From Russula earlei (Eukaryota; Basidiomycota; Agaricomycetes; Russulales; Russulaceae): 19,822 nucleotides of DNA. The position numbers and the translations under genes were made by a program. The notes beneath the pieces are model-generated. The model was given only the letters and a program-made list of their open reading frames with translations. It ran no database searches and was not told the origin of the DNA. Below, one piece after another: positions 1 through 8,715 of this stretch; the stretch's first letter is position 1, and each line of letters opens with the position of its first letter. The stretch covers positions 1-19,822 of the forward strand of contig JAGFNK010000855.1 of the NCBI GenBank assembly GCA_025769875.1, written 5' to 3'.

Positions 1-2
1 AC

Positions 3-1748
3 CCCATTGATCTATGGACAGACCACAATAATTTGACATACTTCATGACAAAACAAAAACTTACACGACGACAAGCCCAATGGGCACTCCTTCTTAGCAA
101 TTTTGATTTTACCATCACCCATCACCCAGGAACTATGAACAAAGCAGATGGTCTGTCCAGGTGGCCAGACTTTAAAGAGGGGAGACAAATGAAAATGATG
201 GAAAGGTGCTCCTAGATGACAAATATTTTAAAATTAGAGCAACACGCACCTCTGCTACAGAACCAATTAGTGACCAAGAACTTTGACAACAACTGCGATC
301 TAGCAAAGACTACGACCCAGAAGTATCTAATGCGTTAGCAATCATTATAAGAATGGACCAAGACAATTATCCAAGGGCTTACAAGACTGGAACCTCAAAG
401 ATGGACTAATATTATTCAAAGGAAAAGTCTATATCCCAAACAACGACACCCTACAAAAGAAAATTCTGAAACTACATCATGACTCCCTTGCCACTGGACA
501 TCCTGGCCAATGGAAAACTTACAAACTAATCAGCCGAAACTATTGGTGGCCAGGAATGCTAACATATGTCAAAAGTTATGTAGATGGTTGCGCAATTTGC
601 CAAAGCACAAAGAACTGCCCAAAGACAGAAACACCCCTCGTACCAATTACACCAGCTGGAGAAGTATGGAAAAGCATTACCATGGACTTTATTATGGACC
701 TACCAGTTTCACAAGGCTTTGACAGCCTCCTAGTCATGGTAGATCGATTCAGCAAAGCAGTAATCATTACCCCTTGCCACAAGACAATCACAGCAGACGA
801 AACAGCAACACTAGTCATGAACAATGTCTGGAGAAGAATAGGCCTCCCAACACAAATAATATCAGACAGAGGCCCTCAATTCGCAGCAAAAGTTACTCAA
901 GAACTATGGAAAAAATTAAATGTCAAGGTATCATTGAGCACAGCATATCACCCACAGACAGATGGAGAAACAGAACGAGTTAACCAAGAGCTAGAACAAT
1001 ACCTACGAATATTTTGCAACCACCAAGTGGACAATTGGGCAGAACTAATTCCCTTTATGGAGTTTGCACATAATGCCAGACAACACAGTGCTACAAACAA
1101 ACCCCCTTTCGAGGTCTGGTATGCTTCAACCCAACATTTGCTCCACCCCTTGCCTTTACATCAAAGTTCCCTTCAATCCAAGAAAGACTAACAAGACTAA
1201 ACCAGCTCAGAGAAGAAGTAGCTATCTCGCTGAACTGAGCAACTGAGATCATGAAGCAATCAGGACCTCAATCCTCCACATTTCGTTTTAAAGAAGAAGA
1301 TCAAGTATGGTTGGAAGCCACAAATCCATGAACCACTCACCCAAAAGCAAAACTAGCCCCTTGACGCCATGGACCATTCAAAGTCATCACTGCCTATCCA
1401 GTAAACATTCACCTTGAACTACCAAAGTCCTGGAGGATACACCCAGTTTTTCACCACTCCCTGATTAAACCTTACAAAGAAACCATTGCCCATGGTCCTA
1501 ACTTCTCAAAACCACCACCAATATTAGTCGAAGGTGAAGAACAATATGAAGTAGAGCAGATCCTAAACTCTCAGCTCTCCTCAAACCGCAAAGGAATCCA
1601 ATACCTAGTTAAATGGAAAGGGTACACAGCTGCAGAAAATACTTGGGAACCAGCATCTAACCTATCAAAAGCGCAATTACTTGTTAAAGATTTCCATCGG
1701 AAATATCCAAAGGCGCTTAAAACAATTCCCACCAGGAGTAACCCCTAA
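3..1748 (+). pseudogene. gypsy pol remnant: RNase H end, integrase, chromodomain
   Basis: The RNase H C-terminus (3-215) reads WTDHNNLTYF at its start and later HHPGTMNKADGLSR, both family hallmarks. The zinc-binding region (about 464-600) has H-x-H residues in LHHDSLATGHPG and the pair CAIC. The integrase core is uninterrupted at 556-1191. Its acidic residues are all present: D in MDFI (about 685), D in SDRGPQF (about 866) and E in the ERVNQELE stretch (about 990). The chromodomain (about 1534-1700) shows EVEQIL, YLVKWKGY and NTWEP, which in this family helps target heterochromatin. Breaks: frameshifts near 190, 345 and 1125, and in-frame TGA at 284-286, 1236-1238, 1329-1331 and 1362-1364. 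At least the last two sit where the family usually has arginine. It cannot make a complete polyprotein. Confidence 0.88.
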
Positions 1749-1980
1749 ACCAACAACTCTCATCATGACCTCTGTCAACAACTACCTTTATCCTTGTTAC
1801 CAATGAACTTTTCAGAGAACCCCTGCGATCACATGCACTCAATCGACCACAGCTATCCCCAAAGCAATCCATAGAACAAGAGAGAACTCCCCATGAATGA
1901 ACAGACTTTGACTTTTCATATGCAAACTACTCCACCTTCCAAAGAAACAAGTCCTTACCATTGCAGGAGCAACAAGTCTA

Positions 1981-1995
1981 TAAAGAGGGGATGAA
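1981..1995 (+). other. Polypurine tract before the 3' LTR
   Basis: A purine-rich run (AAAGAGGGGATGAA) lies directly before TGTTACG. This is where the plus-strand primer for reverse transcription is normally made, and it fixes the LTR start at 1996. Confidence 0.7.
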
Positions 1996-2259
1996 TGTTA
2001 CGAACCAAGGCCAAGTCCTGGCTGTATATTGTTCTATTTCACTCAAGAGAGACCTCTCTCACTTTGCATTGTCAACTCCCTTCCATTTTCTGGGCTATCC
2101 CTCCTGCAGTGCAAGATATCGCTATTGCAAAGGCACTATAACATGACCAGGCACCTGTTTCCTAATCGGGTAATCATCGCGTGGCAGCCACATGGTCACC
2201 CAGCCACCAAGAACCCAAAACAGCGGCACAAACTCTTAGAAACTGTTGCATAACTCATC

Positions 2260-2360
2260 TGACATCATCAAGGCTCCAATGACATCATGGCTGACTGAGC
2301 AACTCCACAGTGATCTCATAGGCTCACAAAGCGCTCCAAAGTGACATCATAATGATGTCA
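2260..2360 (+). promoter_or_regulatory. Cluster of TGACATCA octamers in the LTR U3
   Basis: TGACATCA occurs at 2260-2267, 2280-2287 and 2342-2349, and its inverse TGATGTCA at 2353-2360. The last two form an inverted pair with a 3-bp spacer. The octamer is one base from the CRE site TGACGTCA bound by ATF/CREB-type bZIP factors. A role as enhancer is inferred from motif and position upstream of the TATA box. Confidence 0.4.
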
Positions 2361-2496
2361 TCGCTCCACAATGATCAGTAATGTGCTCAGTAAGCCTGAA
2401 ACTTGACACAAGCAAGTTTATGCCTCTGTAGTCCTATTGGATGGTACCAAAGGGTCTAGAATAGTCCCAATTCTTTGTAATCGACCCTGTACCCTG

Positions 2497-2504
2497 TATA
2501 TAAG
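2497..2504 (+). promoter_or_regulatory. LTR TATA box
   Basis: TATATAAG in the middle of the LTR, at the usual place for the U3 promoter. It reads rightward into the Plavaka remnant. Confidence 0.6.
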
Positions 2505-2824
2505 CCCCAATGAAGCATGGCAGTCATCAGACTGTCCATTTGTGATACTCTCATCCTCCTGGGTACTCCCCCGCGACTGCTCAGTCTAAAGATTCCCCTC
2601 GCTTCCAAGGTACTCTTCAACGACCGCCTTGTCTAAAGCCCTCTCGCTGCACTGGCCTCCAGTCTTCGCCTCTGCCTCCAGTTACATGTACCAGTCCCCA
2701 TCTGGTACATTCTAGTCATTTGGCTCGTCCTCCTGTTCAACACCGCCTACGCCGCGTACCACCTGTCCCGACCCTTGCCCACCTGCTCCTGAGTCCACAC
2801 GGATCAGCAGTACATGTCTTGACA

Positions 2825-3698
2825 GTATCCCTCATAGGCTACATCCCTACCAGCAAGATTACCTGCTTCTCAGACCCACAAATACCAAAGTACTGACTCT
2901 TTCATGCATGCCTGAAGAAGATACTGGAACCGTTGAAAAGTGCTGGCAGCAATGGAATGAAGCTGATTTGTGCAGATGGTGTCATCTGCCGGATCTTTCC
3001 CATCCTCGCAGCATATGTGGACAATCATCCAGAGCAATGCCTGGTTGCAGGCTGCAAGGAGAACTGATGCCCGATCTGTACCGTGCCTGCCAAGTCCTGA
3101 GGCAATGGATTTCTATTCCCATTATGGTCCCAGTTGCACATGGAACAGGTGTTACATCTCGAGGCTAATGGCCATCACCCTCCTGAGTTCTCGGAATGGG
3201 GCTTGCGCAAGGTCTTCTTGCTGTTTTGGGCTGGCATGCCCCATACAGACATCTTTATGTGCATTTCCCCTGATATCCTCCATCAACTCTTTTTAGGTGT
3301 ATTTTGTCACCTTTTGGAATGGTGCACTCAGTTAATGGGTGCTAAACATTTGGATGAATGCTTTGAAGCTCTGCCGGTGTACTTGGGACTCAAACACTTT
3401 AAGCATGGTGTTTCTAATGTGTCAAAATGGACAGGGTGGGAGTATCGTGACATGTCATGGAGTCTATTGGGCGTTATTTCTGGCAGCGTGGATCCCCGGG
3501 TGGTGCTCATAGCCTGAGCACTGTTGGACTTCATCACATACACAGGATACCAAAGGCATACGACAAAAACTCTTCTGTGCATAGAACAGGCCTTGGAGGT
3601 GTTCTATTCACACAAACGTGTATTGATTGACCTTGGAGTGTGCAAGCACTTCAATATTCTGAAAGTTCACTCAATGCAGCATTACGTGTCTGGAATTA
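2825..3698 (+). pseudogene. Plavaka-type transposase, first readable part
   Basis: One frame runs from 2825 with family wording: GYIPTSKITCFSD, then LFHACL, ADGVICRIFPILAAYVDN, HPEQCLVAGCKEN, CPIC, FWAGMPHTDIF, SPDILHQL, GLKHFKHGVSNVSKWTG and KVHSMQHYV. These are blocks of Plavaka transposases, a CACTA-related DNA transposon group abundant in Agaricomycetes. The whole stretch is a single frame broken by TGA at 2894-2896, 3065-3067, 3098-3100 and 3515-3517 and by no frameshift that I saw. The N-terminal part must lie left of the gypsy insertion. The C-terminal part resumes at 6582 after a second insertion. It is a relic; which residues are catalytic I cannot say. Confidence 0.85.
3697..3698. 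repeat. TA target-site duplication, left copy
   Basis: TA directly before the left TIR (starting TTGCCG). The matching TA is at 6580-6581. Joining base 3698 to 6582 gives ...SGI-KRLGS... in the transposase frame, which supports a 2-bp TA duplication. Confidence 0.75.
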
Positions 3699-4110
3699 TT
3701 GCCGTTTTCAGCACACTTGGCGGAGCTTGAATTCCACCCAAATCGGGCAAGAAACCCCCTCAAACATGCGGGATGAATATCTCCCTCATAACAGCTTCAA
3801 TTGGTATGAAATCTATTGTCCCTGAATCGCCTGAATGAGGGCTAGGCAGCCCCATTGTTTTCATGAGATTTGAGTGAGAATTGGTGGAGCTGGACTCAAG
3901 CCACCTCCACATGTGTATTAGATGAATTACAACTCAAAATCATGGTCTATATCTATTATTTTTCCCTCATGTTGTACCCATGGGCTGTCTTGAGGCAGCC
4001 CCATAGTGTTTTTGACTCAAGTGTTGTGGTGTGCAACATTGTTCTCAGTGTGATTGGAGTGATGGCCAGCCACTCATTGCCCCTCTCACCTCTCCATTCT
4101 GACCATCCTT
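3699..4110 (+). repeat. Left terminal inverted repeat, 412 bp
   Basis: Reverse complement of 6168-6579 with 23 mismatches counted by eye and no gap. The block 3814-4036 (223 bp) is identical in both. All mismatches lie in the outer 115 bp (11) and inner 74 bp (12). An ORF starts in each TIR (MSENWWSWTQA...) simply because the two are copies; I see no reason to call it a gene. Confidence 0.92.
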
Positions 4111-4179
4111 TGCCCTCATTCCCAGCCACACCCGCTGTCTCAGCTGCATCAGTGCACACTGCTCCCTTCCAACTCGCAT

Positions 4180-5025
4180 TTGGCCCTCCACACCCACAGT
4201 TGCAGCCTGCGCCAGTCACACTGCCTGCGTCGACCTGCCATCTGTCTTCACCATGTGCTGCACTCCTTCAGCATGCCAACTCAGTTAGAATACCTCAAGC
4301 TCAAGTGGGATCTGGAGGACCTTATCACCTCCTCATCAAGACTCTGCATGTGTGACATGGGAAGACGTAGACTGAATACTACCAGGAGTTTCAGGGCAAT
4401 CTGCAGTCCCCTCGTCCATGCATGCTGCCTGTGCTACGAAGATTGTGACGAGTCATTCTGGCTTGGACTCCACCCAGACGACCGCCAGATGGTCTCCCAA
4501 CGTCTTGGCGCCTGGCGCCCGAACGAACAGCAGAGGCACTTTGTCAATTTCCGAGAAGTATTCGACACACTAGTCAAGATATTCTCTCAGCGTCCCTGTG
4601 ACATTCAGCGGGAATGCCAACTCTGCTCTGCAGACGAAGACAAAGATGACTACACATACCCTGCACCCATGCCTGCTCCAGCCTCCGTCCCTACATCGTG
4701 CACCATCGCCTCCGCCTCGCCTGCCTTGCCCATTGTCCCTGTGGTTCCCACCTCATCTGCCGTTCCTGTCACCTTGTTCACCACCGCCATCCTTGACTCA
4801 CCAGCCATCATTGCCTCGGCTCCACCTGCCCTCGCCAGTCCCAGCATCGCCCGCATTTGCCATCGTTGCCACCTCGTCTGTCCCCGCCGCCGTAGCCTCA
4901 GCCATGACATCGCCTATTGCCACTGTCCCCGTCTTTGCCCAACCAGCTCCTGCGCCCTCAGTGTCGCCTGCTATGGCCACTGTCTCAGCTCCATGCACAA
5001 CCACCATCTCAACCTCACCCACTGA
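4180..5025 (+). CDS. Hypothetical ORF with weakly gag-like segment, inside the TIR element
   Basis: A 281-codon ORF. Residues around 85-145 have normal protein composition and contain ESFWLGLHPDDRQM, then REVFDTLVKIFS, followed by an acidic stretch (SADEDKDDY). This order faintly recalls the gag proteins of basidiomycete LTR elements, where an FWxGxHP-like block precedes a low-complexity tail. That comparison is from memory and weak. The C-terminal part runs into the Ala/Pro/Ser/Thr-rich low-complexity DNA, where all plus-strand frames look alike. A spliced gene or a captured fragment are both possible. No signal peptide, membrane segment or catalytic motif is visible. Confidence 0.3.
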   Translation: MALHTHSCSLRQSHCLRRPAICLHHVLHSFSMPTQLEYLKLKWDLEDLITSSSRLCMCDMGRRRLNTTRSFRAICSPLVHACCLCYEDCDESFWLGLHPDDRQMVSQRLGAWRPNEQQRHFVNFREVFDTLVKIFSQRPCDIQRECQLCSADEDKDDYTYPAPMPAPASVPTSCTIASASPALPIVPVVPTSSAVPVTLFTTAILDSPAIIASAPPALASPSIARICHRCHLVCPRRRSLSHDIAYCHCPRLCPTSSCALSVACYGHCLSSMHNHHLNLTH

Positions 5026-6060
5026 CATTTTAGCACCGCCCACCACTTCAGCCCTCACAGCCTCATCTGCCACCCCCACCTTCGTCTCATCTGCTCCCGC
5101 GCCCTCAGTCATCTTGTCACCCTCAGTCTGATCTGTCGCCTCGTCTGTCGCCACAGTAGCCTCAGTCGTGCCAGCCACCGACTTCACATCAGTCTCCATC
5201 TTAGCCTCACCCGTACTTGTCAGTTCAGCCCAGTCTGTCATAGCACCAGCATTGCCAGCCACCGCCATCTCCACCCTGCCCTCAGCCTCAGCCTTCTCAG
5301 TCTCAGCCGCCGCCACCGCGCCCCTAGTTTTGCCAGCCATCTCCGTCGCCCCAGCTTCAGATCAGTCAACCGCTGCCACTGTGCTCTTAGCCTTGCCAGC
5401 CGCCTTAGTCTCGTCATCCGCCGCTGTAGCCTCAGCCTCAGCCACTGACGTCTTAGCGCCACACGCCACCACCTCCACCACCATCTCACAAGCCATGGCC
5501 GCCATGCCCTTGTCAGCCACAGCCGCCATTGCCCCTGCATCGCCCTCAGTTGTTGCCTCCGCCCTATCCACCTCCACCGTCGCACCAGCTCAGTCTGCCA
5601 CCACCTTCTCAGTCTCAGCTCAGTCTCAGCTGCCGCTTTAGTAGTTTCGCATGACACCAGCACCGCCGCACCGTTGCAACCCCTCGCCACCAGCACCACC
5701 CCAGAAGACCAAGAAGGCCTCAGCCACGAACTTAGCCACAACATGCCACAACAGGAGCAGAAGCCGCCACCACGCCGCCACCGCCGCAGGAGAAGCAGTC
5801 GCCGACGCCAACAGCACACTGCACGCCGCCTCCCACATCGCCTCCCCATCCATTCGCGCGCTCTCGCCCACGTCTGCTGCCGACACCTGCAGTGGAGATG
5901 ACCCCACCACTGCTGCTGCAAGACGACAGATCCCACCCCCACACAAGCTGCCCCACACATCCTCTTTCTCAAGTCCTCGCCACCTACATCTCTATCTACG
6001 AACTCACACTCACCGCCTACGCCTTCACTCCTCGTCCACGCCTGCTGCCACCACCTGCAA
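4640..6060 (+). repeat. G-poor low-complexity block (Ala/Pro/Ser/Thr coding)
   Basis: About 1.4 kb built from degenerate CTCAGCC, GCCACC and CATCTGCC-like words. The plus strand is C-rich and poor in G. Long ORFs on both strands (for example 5168-5641 plus, 157 codons; 5238-5972 minus) result from this composition: the plus frames give Ala/Ser/Pro/Thr, the minus frames Arg/Trp/Gly. I do not call them genes. The block lies wholly inside the TIR element. Confidence 0.75.
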
Positions 6061-6075
6061 TGGAGACGACTCCTG

Positions 6076-6085
6076 TATATAAAAA
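6076..6085 (+). promoter_or_regulatory. TATA-like box facing the right TIR
   Basis: TATATAAAAA about 90 bp before the right TIR and pointing outward to the 3' half of the broken transposase. It ends the low-complexity block abruptly and could be a promoter of the element. Motif only. Confidence 0.3.
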
Positions 6086-6167
6086 CACCCTAGCTACTCT
6101 GTAGTAGAAAGAGTTCAGAATAGGACCCCTCTTTGCAACCCACTCCTCTCTGTCTGTGAAAAACAAG

Positions 6168-6579
6168 AAGGATGGTCAGAATTGAGAGGCGAGAGGGGTG
6201 ATGAGTGGCTGGCCGCTCCTCCAATCACACTGGAAACAACATTGCACACCACAACACTTGAGTCAAAAACACTATGGGGCTGCCTCAAGACAGCCCATGG
6301 GTACAACATGAGGGAAAAATAATAGATATAGACCATGATTTTGAGTTGTAATTCATCTAATACACATGTGGAGGTGGCTTGAGTCCAGCTCCACCAATTC
6401 TCACTCAAATCTCATGAAAACAATGGGGCTGCCTAGCCCTCATTCAGGCGATTCAGGGACAATAAAGTTCATATGAATTGAAGCTGTTTTGAGGGAGATA
6501 TTTATCCCGCATGTTTGAGGGGGTTTCTGCGCCAATTTGGATGGAATTCAAGCTCCGCCAAGTGTGCTGAAAACGGCAA
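6168..6579 (-). repeat. Right terminal inverted repeat, 412 bp
   Basis: Partner of 3699-4110: same length and no gap. It ends ...CGGCAA against the TA duplication. Confidence 0.92.
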
Positions 6580-6581
6580 TA
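6580..6581. repeat. TA target-site duplication, right copy
   Basis: TA directly after the right TIR. The next base, 6582, continues the transposase frame (AG CGT TTG GGC, completing Lys-Arg-Leu-Gly). Confidence 0.75.
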
Positions 6582-7544
6582 AGCGTTTGGGCTCAGCTGA
6601 CGGTTTCAACACAGAAAGCTCCAAACACCTTCACATAGATTATGCCAAGTGTGCCTTCAAGGCCTCCAATCATCACGATTACATTATGCAAATGGCTCGG
6701 TGGATTCAACGCCAGGAAGCTATGTTTATCAATAAACAATTCTTAGCATGGTCCCTTAAAACATCGTCCCCGGAGTTGGAATCTACAAATATGACCACAT
6801 GTTTCATTACATATTCGATTGCCAAGAAACCACCCCACTACATCTCAGTTCAGACTCTGGCAATGGAATACAATGCCCCGGACTTTGTCAACACATTGCA
6901 GGATTTCCTCCAGAAGATTGATATACCCAGTTGATTCACTGTGCCAAATGTCTATGACCGGTTCAATATCTACACACTGATTCATATCAACTGGTCAGCA
7001 ACAATGGATTCAGACATAGAATCATACTGTGTCAACGCATTTCCAGAGCACCCTAACAGTGGCCATGGACAATGTTCAGGATAGAAATTTGATACAATTC
7101 TTGTCACCGAAAGCGAAAATAGGCCTCAGACATCTAAGGGGTTTCAAGGTACGTCTCATATTTGCAACAGAATCATGATCATTTATTGTAAATGAAGGGC
7201 TTTGCTTGGCACGGATTCATGTTATTTTCAAACTCCCCAAGCACCTAGGGGCTTTCCCTCATCCATTGGCTTACATTCATTGGTTTCGTCCATTCACCAA
7301 TATGGATCCCACAACACATATGCATCAAGTCGTCCTGTCAACTAGAAACCACATGCCATATTCAGAAGTGATCAGCATGAAACAAATATGGCAAAGTTGT
7401 GTCTTAATCCCACAGTTTAGCTCAAACCAAGTTCCCTCATTGTGGACAAGAGAAGGTCACCATATACAAGCCATCCCAAAGTATTATCTTGGGAGGCACC
7501 TAGATCGAAATATGTTTCAAATGTACAAGGAGAATGATGGATGA
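6582..7544 (+). pseudogene. Plavaka-type transposase, C-terminal part after the insertion
   Basis: It continues the frame cut at 3698: RLGSADGFNTESSKHLHIDYAK, then MQMARWIQRQEAM, VFIxxF-like and IFKLPKHLGAFPHPLAYIHW blocks, all in the order of Plavaka transposases. In-frame stops are TGA at 6932-6934 and TAG at 7082-7084. The frame changes between GFQ (to 7148) and LARIHVIFKLP (from 7206). A 49-bp intron 7149-7197 (GTACGT...AAG) would bridge it in phase, though the acceptor tract is poor, so a small insertion is the alternative. The last ORF stops at 7544. The terminal repeat of the Plavaka transposon was not found. Confidence 0.82.
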
Positions 7545-8600
7545 GTAGCCCATGAGTTCATAGAAGCATGGATATGGCTAGTTACATCACGCACTTCAAG
7601 TTCCCTCAGACCAGCAGCGTTCATGTGTTCATTGATCAGTGAAGCAAGAAAAAAGGGGGAGCAGGAGACTGCACAGAACTGTCATTCGAAACCGTAGCTA
7701 CCAGTCATTAAATACTGTGGCAAAGGCAGAGGAAAAGCAGGTAATCAAGAGAGCAGAGGGATAGAGGACGTGAGACAAGACGAGTAAGTAGGTGAGTATG
7801 ACATCGCGACGGAACGCGAACCAGAATTGAGGCATAAGAGATTCTACACTAACCAGAACGAGGCAAGTGTTTAGCGAAATCGGAGAGTAAGTAAACGAGA
7901 TGGGATGGGAATTCATAGCAGTACAGTATATCAGTCAAGAGCGTACCAAAAGCCTATTCCTCTGACTGCGAGTCCGCGAATGTGGGGCGGCACGATGATG
8001 ACGACAGGGTGAGGCACAGTGGGCAGCGAGCCCTTGGGTAGAGCTGTGATGACGAAGACGAATGCGTCATACTGGTCCGTGCGTAGATGCGAGGGGGGGG
8101 TGAGGAGAATGATTCATAGCATTTTGCAGAGGAGCGAGAATCCGATGAAAGGGGTTCGACAAGGGGCGAGAGCATAATGACAAGGGGAAGGGAAGAGTGT
8201 CGCAGGTGGAGGAGACTAGTGGCAGAGGGGATGGATGAGAACAAAGGAGGGCGAGACGCAGGTGAATGGTGATGATGTCGTGCCGTAGGTTGATGCTTGG
8301 AGGAGCCAAGCTCCGACTCCAAGACCGACGGGGGAGGCGTTGAGTGGCAAGGCGAGTGACGTCGGAGGCGATCGAACTGAGCCGTTGTCAGCCATTCCTG
8401 GGCGTAGAGTGGGTGAAGCGAGGGGATGACGTCGAAAGGGGAGCACGAGATGGAAGGAGAAAGAGGGGAAAGGAGTGGCGATAGTTGGTGGGGAGGAAAG
8501 AAGGCGTGAGGCGAGAGCGAGAGAAAGGGAACTTGAAGCGCGGGAGGTGCAAGGTGCTGATACGAGTCATGTCAGTTTCCGGGCCAGCGGACTCACAACA
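7545..8600. other. Gene-free purine-rich spacer
   Basis: No recognisable gene. From about 7720 to 8560 the plus strand is rich in G and A (GGAGG, GAGAG runs). Minus-strand ORFs of 70-122 codons here are Ser/Pro/His-rich and resemble no family I know, so they are probably composition artefacts. It may hold the lost 3' end of the Plavaka transposon. Confidence 0.5.
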
Positions 8601-8619
8601 CACTTACATTAGTAAGATA

Positions 8620-8715
8620 CATAGTGCAATATAAAAACCAACTGTCTCCATAGAGCAATGTAGCGAACCGAGTGTCTCCATAGAGCAATGTAACAAACTG
8701 ATTATCTCCATAGTC
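8620..8715 (+). repeat. Short tandem repeat, about 30-bp unit, four copies
   Basis: GTCTCCATAGAGCAATGTA occurs at 8644-8662 and 8674-8692. A diverged copy starts near 8704 (TATCTCCATAG) and an earlier one at 8620 (CATAGTGCAATATA). Spacing is 29-30 bp. Confidence 0.65.

Larger units (their letters stand above)
1..2824 (+). mobile_element. Ty3/gypsy (chromovirus) retrotransposon, 3' portion with 3' LTR
   Basis: The window opens inside an LTR retrotransposon. In order it shows the end of RNase H, a zinc-binding integrase N-terminus, the integrase core, a chromodomain, an untranslated stretch (about 1749-1980, nothing recognised), a polypurine tract and a 3' LTR. RT before integrase and a C-terminal chromodomain are the order of Ty3/gypsy chromoviruses, and the wording resembles the Tf2-like elements common in basidiomycetes. 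The 5' LTR, gag, protease and most of RT lie left of the window. The copy is dead, with frameshifts and stops. Immediately after the LTR the sequence reads as Plavaka transposase, so I infer insertion into that gene. The first five bases after the LTR (2825-2829) would be the target duplication, but the other copy is outside the window. Confidence 0.9.
1996..2824 (+). repeat. 3' LTR of the gypsy element
   Basis: It starts TGTTACGAA after the polypurine tract, contains a TATA box (2497-2504) and ends ...CTTGACA, giving 829 bp with TG...CA ends. The right boundary is supported independently: from 2825 onward the DNA translates as Plavaka transposase (LIGYIPTSK). The 5' LTR is not available for comparison, so the exact end is inferred. 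Confidence 0.75.
3699..6579. mobile_element. 2.9-kb element with 412-bp TIRs and TA duplication, no recognised transposase
   Basis: The element begins TTGCCGTTTTCAG and ends with its exact reverse complement. Left (3699-4110) and right (6168-6579) TIRs are each 412 bp and align without gaps at about 94% identity. TA flanks both sides. It splits a Plavaka transposase between an isoleucine and a lysine codon, and excision plus loss of one TA restores the frame. The 2,057-bp interior encodes no recognisable transposase. It has an ORF with a weakly gag-like stretch (4180-5025), a long low-complexity block (about 4640-6060) and a TATA-like sequence near the right TIR. TA duplications are typical of Tc1/mariner, but the very long TIRs and the end sequence do not let me assign a superfamily. 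It is probably non-autonomous or foldback-like. Confidence 0.85.

Noticed and set aside
3870..4355. 161-codon ORF starting in the left TIR, with a twin starting in the right TIR
   Set aside because: The two are identical only because the TIRs are copies. The interior parts differ and neither has family wording.
5238..5972. 244-codon minus-strand ORF rich in Arg and Trp
   Set aside because: It is the complement of the G-poor low-complexity block. The composition follows from C-rich repeat words and there is no domain.
7954..8603. Overlapping Ser/Pro/His-rich minus-strand ORFs
   Set aside because: They arise from purine-rich plus-strand DNA. They have no motif, overlap in different frames and lack splice logic.
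8620..8715. CRISPR-like array of 30-bp repeats
   Set aside because: Repeats are directly adjacent without spacers and the DNA is fungal, so it is an ordinary minisatellite.
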